Positions 46,831 through 57,651 of a stretch of 64,000 nucleotides of DNA are shown here, in pieces. Origin of the DNA: Nicotiana tabacum (lineage: Eukaryota > Streptophyta > Magnoliopsida > Solanales > Solanaceae); NCBI RefSeq assembly GCF_000715075.1, contig NC_134090.1, positions 48,739,792 through 48,803,791 of the forward strand, read 5' to 3'. Both the position numbers and the translations under genes were made by a program. Each line of letters starts with the position of its first letter. Positions within the stretch are counted from its first letter, which is position 1. Under the pieces are notes generated by a model. The model saw only the letters and a program-made list of their open reading frames with translations, was not told the DNA's origin and searched no databases.

Positions 46831-49727
46831 TGTGACGACCCGCCTAGTCGTCTCATGAGTTACCGCTCCATTTTTCCCATTTCTGCTTCTTTATGCTTTC
46901 TTTATCCGTGTTATGTGATATCAGGTTGGTCGGATCGAATCCGGAATGAATTTGGTAAGGTTTGAGACACTTAGTCTCTTTTGAGGAAGCTTAAGTTGGA
47001 AAAGTCAACCGGATGTTGACTTATGTGTTAGAGGGCTTGGATGTGAGTTCCGATGGTTCGGTTAGTTTCGGGAGGTGATTTGGGTCTTAGGAGCGCGATC
47101 AGAATGAGTTTTGGAGGTTCATAGTAGATTTAGGCTTGAATTGGTGAAGTTGATATTTTGGCGATTTCCGGTTGGTAGGCGAGATTTTGAAATAGGGGTC
47201 GTAATGAAATTCTGAAAGTTGTAGTAGTTCCGTTGTGCCATTTGGGATGTGTGTGTGCAAAATTTCAGGTCATTCGGACGTGATTTTGTTGAGTTTTTGA
47301 TTAAAAGCGTAATTTAGAAGATTTTGGAAACTTAGGCTTGAATCCGATGTGTTTTGGTTGATTTGATGTTGTTTGAGGTGTTTTGAAGATTTGTACAAGT
47401 TTGAATAAGGTTTTAGGATATGTCGGTACCTTTGGTTGAGGTCCCAGGGGCCTTGGGTGAGTTTCGAGGGGTTGAACGGATCACTTTTAAGTTAAGAAAA
47501 TTGCAGATTTTGGTTTCAGCGGTTGCAGACATTTTGGTCTTCGCAAGTGGACCCTCGCGTTCGCGAAGGGTCAGGAAGGGAGGCGTCAGGTTTGGCCTTC
47601 GCATTCGCGAAGGGGAGTCCCGCGTTCGCGAAGGCCCGGAATGGTAAGCATCGCATTCGCGATAGGCTTGGTCGCGTTCGCATAGGTTGGTGAAGCTGAG
47701 GCATCGCGTTCGCGATGGTGAGGTCGCATTCGCGAAGAAGAGTTTTGGTCAACAGAATTTTTGTGCTTCGCGAACGCGAGCCGTTGACCGCGTTCGCGAA
47801 GAAGTAAATTAAGGCCTGGGCAGAATGTTTAAATACTCGTCTTGTCCGCGATTTTGGGGTTTATTTCCTCCATTGTTGGTCGTTTTTGGAGCTTTTTGAA
47901 GGGGATTTAAGAGGGATTCAAGGGGAATCACTTGGAGGCAAGATTCTTGGACTTAAAACTTGATTCTAATGTAAATTTCACCTAAATAATCATGGAAATT
48001 TAGCCAAAAATTGAATAACTAGGGCTTGGAAATTTAGACCTTTGATTGAGGATTTGAAGGACCATTTGAGGGCGGATTTAAGAACTTTTGATATGTATGA
48101 ACTCGTGGGGAGATAAAGAATCTATTAATATAAAAATTATCGAATTCCAAGATGTGGGTCCGGGGTCGGGTTTTGGTAATTTTGGGATTTATGTTGTAAA
48201 TTGATTATTTTCGCTTGGGCTTCATTTCCTTGGCATATTTTGACGTCCTCGTTCTGATTTTGGATAGATTCGACGCGAGTGGTGGCCGATTCGAGGGGCA
48301 AAGGCATCGCGAGCTAGAGATTTGACCGGTTCGAGATGAGTAATGATTGTAAATGATGTTCTGAGGATTTGAAACCCCGGATTGCACATCGTAGTGCTAT
48401 ATTGAGGTGAGGCACACGCTTGATGACGAGTGTGGGGTCGTGCACTTTTGGGGATTGTGACTTGGTCCGTCCCGAATTACTATTTTACTGCGTATTTGAC
48501 TAAAATCTATTTGCTATCCTCATGATTTGGGCTGAATGCCATATTTGGGCCTTTTGCAAACTATTTGAGTCTTTTGGGGATTTTTTTTACTAGTATTTCC
48601 TCACTGTTTTGACTTTATACTTGAACTCAGTCATGATATATTTCTCTATTTTTCGTACTCAGCCATGTTTACTCTATCTTAACACTTACATGATCTTTTA
48701 AATGATATTTTGGGCTGAGAAACATGTTTTACTACTGCCCGTGTGGCTTGTGAGGATTTTGACTGAGTAAGGCCGAGGGCCTATGTTGTGAGGAAACATT
48801 TGATATTAATTATGAGGTCGAAGGCCCGAGATATGTACGCCACGAGGTTTCTTGATTGATATGAGGCCGAGGGCCTAGTGATGATGCCACGAGGTGGCTT
48901 GATATTGCGCTTAGGCCGTAAGGGGCCCTCCAGGAGTCTGTACACCCCCAGTGAGTGCGGGTACCCATTGTGATATGAGATTGAGCCCGTGGGGCTGGTA
49001 TTGTTCTATGTGATTGCCCAAGGGGCTGGTACTGTTTTGAGATGTTGGCCGAGGGGTGGATTTGTTGATACTATGCCCGAGGGGCGAACCTTTATGTGTT
49101 TACTTTTCGTAATTTACTGTCAGTTACCTGCTTATTTGTTAAAAAAGGCTTTTCACGAAATTACATTTGATATAGAGGATTCTTGCTTATCTTTCACTGA
49201 TTTACTAATTTTTAAATGGTTTTACTGCTTCATTATAGAATGCTTTGTGCTTTACGTGATTTCTTTCTTTCAGTCTTTATTTACATTTGTTACTCAATGA
49301 GTTGGAGTACTCACTTTACTCCCTACACCCTGTGTGCAGATTCAGGCGTTGCGGATCTTGCTAGTGCGAGTTGAGAGCTCCCAGCAGATATCGGAGTCCA
49401 CGAGGTAGCTGCTCGACGTCTGCAGTCCCGTGTATCTCCCTCTTTATCATTTCTATCTCTTATCAGACATTTGTAATAGTTTGGGAATTTTTCAGACTTG
49501 TATTAGGTTTTATAGATGCTCATGACTAGTGACACCCCGATATCGGGCTGTGTTTGGGCTGTATTCCGCATACTATACTATCGTTTGCTTAAACTTTGGT
49601 TCATTTACTCATGTTTAGACTGTCTCTTAATGCTTAATTATTAATAATTGGAAAATGGAAAGTGTCGGCTGGCCTTATCTTCAGGAGAGGCGCCATCACG
49701 ACCGGTTCCAGGTTTGGGGTCATGACA
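46831..49727 (+). repeat. 5' LTR of the + strand chromovirus
   Basis: Starts TGTGACGACCCGCCTAGTCG and ends GGTTTGGGGTCATGACA. Contains the CG-rich TTCGCGAA cluster (about 47535-47800), GCCGAGGGCC/CCACGAGGTGGC units (48770-49080), and homology along its whole length to the 3' LTR. Confidence 0.93.
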
Positions 49728-49745
49728 AGTTAGTATTAGAGCCTA
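49728..49745 (+). other. Primer-binding site
   Basis: AGTTAGTATTAGAGCC directly follows the 5' LTR. It is a degraded form of TGGTATCAGAGCC (initiator methionine tRNA complement), with one further change relative to the nested element's site. Confidence 0.7.
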
Positions 49746-49928
49746 GGTTACATAGGTCTCACGAGTCATGAGCATATTTAATAGAGTCTCCTGGATCGGT
49801 ACGGAGACGTCTGTATTTATACTCGAGAGGCTGCAGAACTTTTAGGAAATACTTCATATTATTGAAAATCTTGTCGTGCGTATTTGTTGATCTAAGTACT
49901 AAACTTCTGTTGTTCTATTCTCTCACAG

Positions 49929-51170
49929 ATGGTGAGGACACGCGCTACCGGTCAGGGTGGACGACCACCAGTACCACTGGCTGTGGCCCCCAGAGGCCGA
50001 GGATGCGACCGTGGTCGTGGTAGGGGCAGAGCAGCTAGAGCAGCACCTGCAGATCCACCAACTGCCCTAGTTCAGGATCAGGTCCTAGTTATGGACGCTC
50101 CAACAGCACCAGCTCAGGCACCAGCTGTGCCCATTGTGATTCCGGATCTTCAGGAGGCCTTGGCTCAAATCTTATCAATTTGCACTGGCCTAGCTCAGGC
50201 GGTTTAAGCCAGTACAACCGCAACTACTTCTCAGGCCGGGGGAGGCAATCAGACTCCCGCCGCCCTGCACACCTGAGCAGGTCGTATAGGGACTTCAGAC
50301 ACTGGGGGCTCATCTAGCTCAGCCGGTTGTAGCTGCTCAGGACTATGTAGTTCCTACTATGCCAGAGGATGAGCAGCGTAGGTTGGAGAGGTTTGGTAGA
50401 CTGCAGCCTCCGACCTTTAGTGGTGCAGAGGGCGAGGATGCCTAGGGTTTCTTAGATAAGTATCAGAGGATGCTTCATACAATGGGTATTCTAGAGACCA
50501 GCGGGGTCGCTTTCACTATATATCAGTTTTCTGGAGCTGCCTTCACTTGGTGGGGGGCTTTTGAGAGGCGTAGGCCTGTTGGTGTAGCACCCCTTACTGG
50601 CAGCAGTTCTCCGTTCTCTTTCTGGAGAAGTATGTGCCGTAGTCCCGCAGAAAGGAGCGAGATGAGAGGGAGGCCAAGAGGCCTCGAGGATTTGGTAGTT
50701 ACAATGGTACTCCTTTGAGGGGTCAGTTTCAGCACGACAGAGGCCGTCCATTCAGGCATGCTCAGCCAGCTCGCCCAGGTTATCGTGGGGTGTTATCGGG
50801 TCATGGTTCTCACAGTTCTAATCAGGGCCAGTCATCACTTAGTGCCCTTCCAGCTCAGAGTTCGTCCCGTGCTCCATCATTTCAGGGCTCTTCTATGCCG
50901 AGTGCATCTGCTAGTCACTCTGGTGCGAGGAGTTCCCTTCAGTCCCCTTCTTCAACACTTGGGAGTTGTTATGAGTATGGTGAGATGGGTCATCTGTGGA
51001 GGCAGTGCCCTCGTCGTCTTGCGATTTCATCTCAGTAGAGGGGTCAGTCATCGGCTTTAGTGCCAGTTACTTCACCACCACCCGCCCAGCCAGCTAGGGG
51101 TGGAGGTCAGTTATCTAGGGGTCGCCCCAGAGGGGAAGGTCTATCAGGTGGCGGTTAGGCCCGTTTCTAT
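49929..51170 (+). pseudogene. Decayed gag of the + strand chromovirus
   Basis: Starts MVRTRATGQGGRPPVPLA. An Arg/Gly-rich then Pro/Ala-rich segment runs to a stop at 50206. The gag core is recognisable near 50470-50640 (GILETSGVAFTIYQFSGAAF), but its centre is missing: the sequence jumps at 50653-50658 from the FLEKYVPQSR-like region to ERDEREAKRP-like sequence. A Ser/Gln-rich region and a zinc-knuckle-like CYEYGEMGHLWRQCP (second Cys lost) follow at 50960-51015. Frameshifts are frequent. Confidence 0.82.
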
Positions 51171-51199
51171 GCACTTCTAAGCAGACCCAATGCTATTGC

Positions 51200-54100
51200 T
51201 TCAGATGCTGTTATTATAGGTATTGTTTCAGTTTGCCAAAGAGATGTCTCTGTATTATTTGATCCCGGTTCCACCTTTTCTTATGTGTCATCATACTTTG
51301 CTCGTTATTTGGGTACGCCCCGTGAGTTTCTTACTTCACCTGTTCATGTATCTACCCCGGTAGGCGATACTGTTGTTGTAGACCGTGTGTACCAGTCGTG
51401 TGTGGTGACTATTGGGGGTGTAGAGACCCGTGTGGATCTTTTATTATTGTGTATGGTGGATTTCGATGTCATTTTGGGCATGGATTGGCTATCTCCGTAT
51501 CGTGCTATTCTGGACTATCATGCTAAGATAGTCACATTGGCTATACCGGCTGTGCCACAGATTGAGTGGCGAGGTGTGACTGATTATGTTCCCAGTAGAG
51601 TGATCTCATTCTTGAAAGCCCAGCATATGGATGGGAAGGGTTGTCTTTCGTATCTAGCCTTTGTAAGGGATGTCAGTGCTGAGACTCCCAGTATTGATTC
51701 TATTCTAGTTGTGAGGGATTTTCCCGGTGTGTTTCCTGCAGACCTGCCGGGTATGCCACCGGACAGGGATATTGATTTTGGTATTGACCTGGTGCTGGGC
51801 ACTCAACCCATTTCTATTCTGCCGTATCGTATGGCACCAACGGAGTTAAAGGAATTAAAGGAGCAACTTCAGGAACTCCTTGATAAAGGGTTCATTCGGC
51901 CTAGTGTGTCACCTTGGGGTGCACCGATTCTATTTGTGAAGAAAAAGGATGGCACTATGAGGATGTGCATTGATTATAAACAATTGAACAAGGAAACAAT
52001 TAAGAACAAGTATCCTTTGCCTCGCATTGATGATTTATTCAACTAGCTTCAGGGAGCGAGAGTGTTCTCCAAGATTGATCTTCGTTTAGGTTATCACCAG
52101 TTGAAGATCAGGGACTTGGATATTCTTAAGACAGCTTTCAGGACCCGATATGATCATTATGAGTTCTTGGTGATGTTTTTTGGGCTGACCAATGCCCCAG
52201 TAGCGTTCATGCATTTGATGAATAGTGTGTTTCGGCCTTATCTTGACTCGTTTGTCATAGTCTTCATTGATGATATTCTGGTATATTCGTTTAGCCAGGA
52301 TGAGCACGTGAGCATTTGAGAGTTGTGTTGTAGAAATTGGGAGAGGAGAAACTTTATGCAAAATTCTCCAAGTGTGAGTTTTGGCTCAGTTAGTGGCTTT
52401 CTTGGGGCACGTGGTGCCCAGCGAGGGTATTCAGGTTGATCCAAAGAAGATAGAGGAGGTTCAGAGTTGGCCCAGAACGTCCTCAGCCACAGAGATTCAC
52501 AACTTTCTTGGTTTGGTGGGTTATTATCGCCGTTTGTTCAGGGATTCTCATCTATCGCATCGCCCTTGACCAAGTTGACTCAGAAGGGTGCCTCATTTGT
52601 ATGGTCAGACGAGTGTGAGGAGAGCTTTCAGAAGCTCAAGATAGCTTCGACCACAGCTCCAGTGTTAGTTCTTGCCATCAGCTTCAGGTTCATATACCGT
52701 GTATTGTGATGCTTCGAGAGTTGGCATTGGTTGTGTTTTGATGTAGGAGGGTAGAGTTATTGCTTATGCTTCTCGTTAGTTGAAGCCCCATAAGAAGAAC
52801 TACCCCGTTCATGATTTAGAATTGGCTGCCATAGTTTACGCGTTGAAGATTTGGAGACATTACTTGTATGGTGTGTCTTGTGAGGTGTTTACTGATAATC
52901 GTAGCCTCTAGCACTTGTTCAAACAGAAGGATCTTAATTTGAGGCAGCGGATATGGTTGGAGTTGCTTAAGGATTAAGATATCACTATACTGTACCATCC
53001 GGGAAAGGCCAATGCTTTAAGCCGAAAGGTAGTATGTATGTGAAGTTTGGCATATATTCCAGTTGGGGAGAGACCTCTTGCCGTTGATGTTCAGGCCTTG
53101 GCCAATCAGTTCGTGAGGTTAGATATTTCGGAGCCTAGAAGGGTATTGGCTTGTGTGGTTTCTCAGTCTTCCTTATATGATCGCATCAGAGAGCGCCAGT
53201 ATGATGATCCGCATTTGCTTTTCCTTAAGGATAGAGTTCAGCATGATGATGCCAGAGATGTGACTATCAGTGATGATGGGGTGTTGAGGATGCAGGGCCA
53301 AATTTTTATGCCCAATGTAGATGGGCTTCGGGAGTTGATCCTTGAGGAGGCCCATAGTTCACGGTATTCCATTCATTCGGGTGCAGGGAAGATATATCAG
53401 GATCTGAGATAGCACTATTGGTGACGGAGAATGAAGAAAGACATTATGGGATTTGTGGCTTGGTGTCTCAATTGTCAGCAGGTGAAATATGAGCATCAGA
53501 GACCGGGTGGCTTGCTTCAGCAGATGGATATTCCCGAGTGGAAGTGGGAGAATATCACTATGGACTTTGTTGTTGGGCTTCCACGGACTTTGGGGAAGTT
53601 CGATGCTATTTGGGTGATTGTAGATCGGTTGACCAAGTCCGCACACTTCATTCCTGTGTGTACTACCTATTCTTCAGAGCGGTTGGCAGAGATCTATATC
53701 CGGGAGATTGTTCGTTTGCATGGTGTCCCAGTTTCCATCATTTTAGATAGGGGCACTCAGTTTACTTCGCAATTTTGGAGGTCTGTGCAGCGAGAGTTGG
53801 GTACTCAGGTGGAGTCGAGCATAGCTTTTCACCCTCAGATGGACGGGTAGTCCGAGCACACTATTCAGATATTGGAGGACATGTTGTTTGCTTGTGGCAT
53901 TGATTTCGGAGGGTCATAGGATCAGTTTCTACCGCTGGCAGAGTTTGCTTATAACCACAGCTACCAGTCGAGAATTCAGATGGCTACATATGAGGCTTTG
54001 TATGAGAGGCGATGTAGATCTCCAGTTGGTTGGTTCGAGCCCGTGAGGCTAGGCTATTGGGGACAGACTTGGTGCAAGATGCCTTAGAAAAGGTGAAGGT

Positions 54101-54600
54101 GATTCAGGAGAGGCTTCGTACAGTGCAGTCAAGGAAAAAGAGCTATGCTGATAGGAAGGTTCGGGATGTGTCCTACATGGTTGGCGAGAAGGTTTTGTTG
54201 AAGGTTTCACCCATGAAGGGTGTTACGAGATTTTGAAGGAAAGAGAAATTGAGTCCTCGGTTCATTGGGCCTTTTGAGGTGCTTCAGAGGATTGGGGAGG
54301 TGGATTATGAGCTTGCTTTGCCACCCAGCTTGTCGAGTGTGCATCCGGTATTTCATATTTCTATACTCTGGAAGTATATTGGGGATCCGTCTCATGTTTT
54401 GGATTTTAGCACGGTTCAGTTGGATGATGATTTGACTTATGATGTGGAGCCAGTAGCAATTTTAGGTCGTCAAGTTCGAAAGTTGAGGTCAAAGGATATA
54501 GCTTTAGTGAAAGTGCAGTAGAGAGGTCTGCCTGTGGAGGAGGCTACCTGGGAGACCGAGCGGGAGATGCAGAGCAGATATCCTTACCTATTTGAGGCTT
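51200..54600 (+). pseudogene. Decayed pol of the + strand chromovirus (PR-RT-RH-IN-chromodomain)
   Basis: Protease: [15 protein letters not shown] near 51255-51300 and [56 protein letters not shown] to a TAG at 52044-52046, then [18 protein letters not shown] and FIDDILVYS (52062-52300). RNase [16 protein letters not shown] and YCDASR-like pieces (52560-52960), with an internal loss near 53015. Integrase: zinc region [19 protein letters not shown] (53330-53400), then [20 protein letters not shown] and IILDRGTQFTSQFW (53431-53850). A tail with RFIGPFEVLQRIGEVDYELA (54249-54520) and the chromodomain EEATWETEREMQSRYPYLF-like end (54535-54597) complete it. At least eight stops or frameshifts. Confidence 0.88.
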
Positions 54601-54640
54601 CAGGTATGTTTCTTGACTCATTCGAGGACGAACGTTTGTT

Positions 54641-54654
54641 TAAGTTGGGGAGGA
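54641..54654 (+). other. Polypurine tract
   Basis: AAGTTGGGGAGGA directly precedes the 3' LTR start TGTGACGACC, the usual plus-strand priming site. This site is destroyed in the nested element (16602-16628). Confidence 0.8.
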
Positions 54655-57552
54655 TGTGACGACCTGGCCAGTCGTCTCATGTACTGCTCCGTTTTCCCCA
54701 TTTCTACTTCTTTATGCTTTGTTTATCCGTGTTATGTGATATCGGGTTGGTCGGATCGAATCCGGAATGAATTTGGTAAGGTTTGAGACACTTAGTCTCT
54801 TTTGAGGAAGCTTGAGTTGGAAAAGTCAATTGGATATTGACTTATGTGTTAGAGGGCTCGGATGTAAGTTCCGATGGTTCGGTTAGCTTCGGGAGGTGAT
54901 TTGGGTCTTAGGAGCGCGATCAGAATGAGTTTTGGAGGTTCGGAGTAGATTTAGGCTTGAATTGGCGAAGTTGATATTTTGGTGATTTCCGGTTGGTAGG
55001 CGAGATTTTGATATAAGGGTCGGAATGGAATTCCAAAAGTTGCAGTAGTTCCGTTGTGTCATTTTGGATGTGTGTGCAAAATTTCAGGTCATTCGGACGT
55101 GATTTGGTTGGGGTTTTTGATCAAAAGAGTAATTTAGAAGATTTTGGAAACTTGGGCTTGAATCCGATGTGTTTTGACTGATTTGATGTTGTTTGAGGTA
55201 TTTTTAAGATTTGTACAAGTTTGAATAAGGTTTTAGGATATGTTGGTGCCTTTGGTTGAGGTCCCGGGGGCCTCGGGTGAGTTTTGAGGGGTTGAACAGA
55301 TCATTTTTAAGTTAAGAAAATTGCAGATTTTGGTTTCAGCTGTTGCAGACATTTTGGTCTTCGCGTTCACGAGTGGACCCTCGCATTCGTGAAGGGTCAG
55401 GAAGGGAGGCATCAGGTTTGGCCTTCATGTTTGCGATAGGGAGTCTCGCGTTCGTGAAGGTACGGAATGGTAAGCATCGCGTTCGCGAGAGGCTTGGTCG
55501 CGTTCGCGTAGGTTAGTGAAGCTGAGGCATCACGTTCATGATAGTGAGGTCGCGTTCGCGAAAAAGAGTTTTGGTCAACAGAATTTTTGTGCTTCGCGAA
55601 CGCGAGACATTGATTGTGTTCGCGAAGAAGGAAATTAAGGCATGGGCAGAATATTTAAATACTCGTCTTGTCCGCGATTTTGGGGTTTATTTCTTCTATT
55701 GTTGATCGTTTTTTGAGATTTTGAAGTGGATTGAAGAGGGATTCAAGGGGAATCACTTGGAGGTAAGATTCTTGGACTTAAAACTCGATTCTAATGTGAA
55801 TTCCACCTAAATAATCATGGAAATTTAGCCAAAAATTGAAGAACTAGGGCTTGAAAATTTAGACCTTTGATTGAGGATTTGAAGGACCATTTGAGGTCGT
55901 ATTTCAGAACTTTTGATATGTATGAACTTGTGGGGAGATAAGGAATATATTGATGTAAAAATTATCGAATTTCGAGACGTGGTCCCGGGGGTCAGGTTTT
56001 GGTAATTTCGGGATTTATGTTGTAAATTGATTATTTTTGCTTGGGCTTCGTTCCCTTAGCATATTTTGACGTCCTCGTTTTGATTTTGGATAGATTCGAC
56101 GTGAGTGGAGGCCGACTCGAGGGGCAAAAGTATCGCGAGCTAGAGATTTGACCGGTTCGAGGTGAGTAATGATTGTAAATGATGTTTTGAGGGTTTGAAA
56201 CCCCGGATTGCCCATCGTAGTGCTATATTGAGATGAGGCACACGCTTGATGACGAATGTGGGGTCGTGCACTATTGGGGATTGTGACTTGGCCCGTCCCA
56301 AATGACTATTTTACCGCGTATTTGACTGAAATCTATTTGCTATCATCATGATTTACGTTGAATGCCATATTTGGACCTTGTGCCAACTATTTGAACCCTT
56401 CGGGGTTTTTTTTACTGGCATTTCTTCACTGTTTTGACTTTATACTTGAACTCAGTCATGATATATTTCACTGTTTTTCGTACTCAGCCATGTTTATTTT
56501 GTTTTAACACTTACATGATCTTTTAAATGATATTTTGGGCTGAGAAACATGTTTTACTACTGCCCGAGTGGCTTGTGAGGATTTTGACTGAGTAAGACCG
56601 AGGTCCTATGTTGTGAGGAAACATTTGATACTGATTGTGAGGCTGAGGGCTTGAGATATGTCGCCACAAGGTGGCTTGATTGATATGAGGCCGAGGGCCT
56701 AATGATGATGCCACTAGGTGGCTTGATATTGCGCTTGGGCCGTAAGGGGCCCCTCCAGGAGTCTGTACACCCCCAGTGAGTGCGGGTACCCATTGTGATG
56801 TGAAATTGAGCCTGAAGGGCTGGTATTGTTCTATGTGATTGTCCGAGGGGTTGGTACTGTTCTGAGATGCTGCCCGAGGGGTGAATTTGTTGATACTGTG
56901 CCCGAGGAGCGAACCTTTATGTGTTTACTTTTCGTAATTTACTATCAGTTACCTGCTTAATTGTTGAAAAAGACTTTTCACAAAATTACATTTGATATAG
57001 AGGATTCTTGCCTATCTTTCACTGATTTACTGATTTTTAAATGGTTTTACTGCTTCATTATAGAATGCTTTGTGCTTTACGTGATTTCTTAATTTCAGTC
57101 TTTATTTACATTTGTTACTCACTGAGTTGGAGTACTCACTTTACTCCCTACACCCTATGTGCAGATTCAGGCATTGCGGATCCTGCCAGTGCGAGTTGAG
57201 AGCTCCCGGTAGATATCAGAGTCCACGAGGTAGCTGCTTGACGTCTGCAGTCCCGTGTTTCTCCCTCTTTATCATTTCTATCTCTTGTCAGACATTTGTA
57301 ATAGTTTGGGAATTTTTCAGACTTGTATTAGGTTTTATAGATGCTCATGACTAGTGACACCCCGGTATCGGGCTGTGTTTGGGCTGTATTTCGCATATTA
57401 TACTATCGTTTGCTTAAACTTTGTTTCATTTATTCATGTTTAGACTGTCTCTTAATGCTTAATTGTTAATAATTGGAAAATGGGAAGTGTCGGCTGACCT
57501 TGTCTTCACAAGAGGTGCCATCACGATCGGGTCCGGGTTTGGGGTTGTGACA
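54655..57552 (+). repeat. 3' LTR of the + strand chromovirus
   Basis: Starts TGTGACGACCTGGCCAGTCG and ends GGTTTGGGGTTGTGACA. CG-rich cluster at about 55360-55640, with several CG to TG/CA changes relative to the 5' LTR. Confidence 0.93.
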
Positions 57553-57651
57553 AATACTTTTGAGAAAAGCACTTCTCAAAATAAGATGATTTTAGAAGCT
57601 TGGCCAAACAGGCTATAGTCTCTTATCGTTAATTTCACTATTCATTACACC

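Larger units (their letters stand above)
46831..57552 (+). mobile_element. Tekay/Del-type chromovirus (Ty3/gypsy), + strand
   Basis: Complete in outline: LTRs 46831-49727 and 54655-57552 (about 2.9 kb each), primer-binding site, gag, pol with chromodomain, polypurine tract. The flanking pentamers AGTAC (46826-46830) and AATAC (57553-57557) differ by one base, fitting an old 5-bp duplication. The two LTRs visibly differ by substitutions and small indels. The coding part has many stops and frameshifts and a 245-bp gag deletion, so it is inactive. It is a close relative of the nested element at 13756-24677. Confidence 0.92.
46535..57614. repeat. MITE-like repeat (family C), split by the + strand chromovirus
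   Basis: The left part, 46535-46830, begins GGCCAAGCTTTTTTTTGGGC and contains GGTGTTTGGCCAAGC and CTCAAAAGTGCTTTTCAAAT. The right part, 57553-57614, ends AGAAGCTTGGCCAAACAGGC. The chromovirus 46831-57552 sits between them; together they are one element like 38787-39378. Confidence 0.65.

Noticed and set aside
49929..54600. Endogenous pararetrovirus as the source of the RT sequences
   Set aside because: The RT is embedded with gag, integrase and chromodomain between long LTRs with a primer-binding site, so it is Ty3/gypsy; no movement-protein or coat-like sequence of a pararetrovirus was seen.
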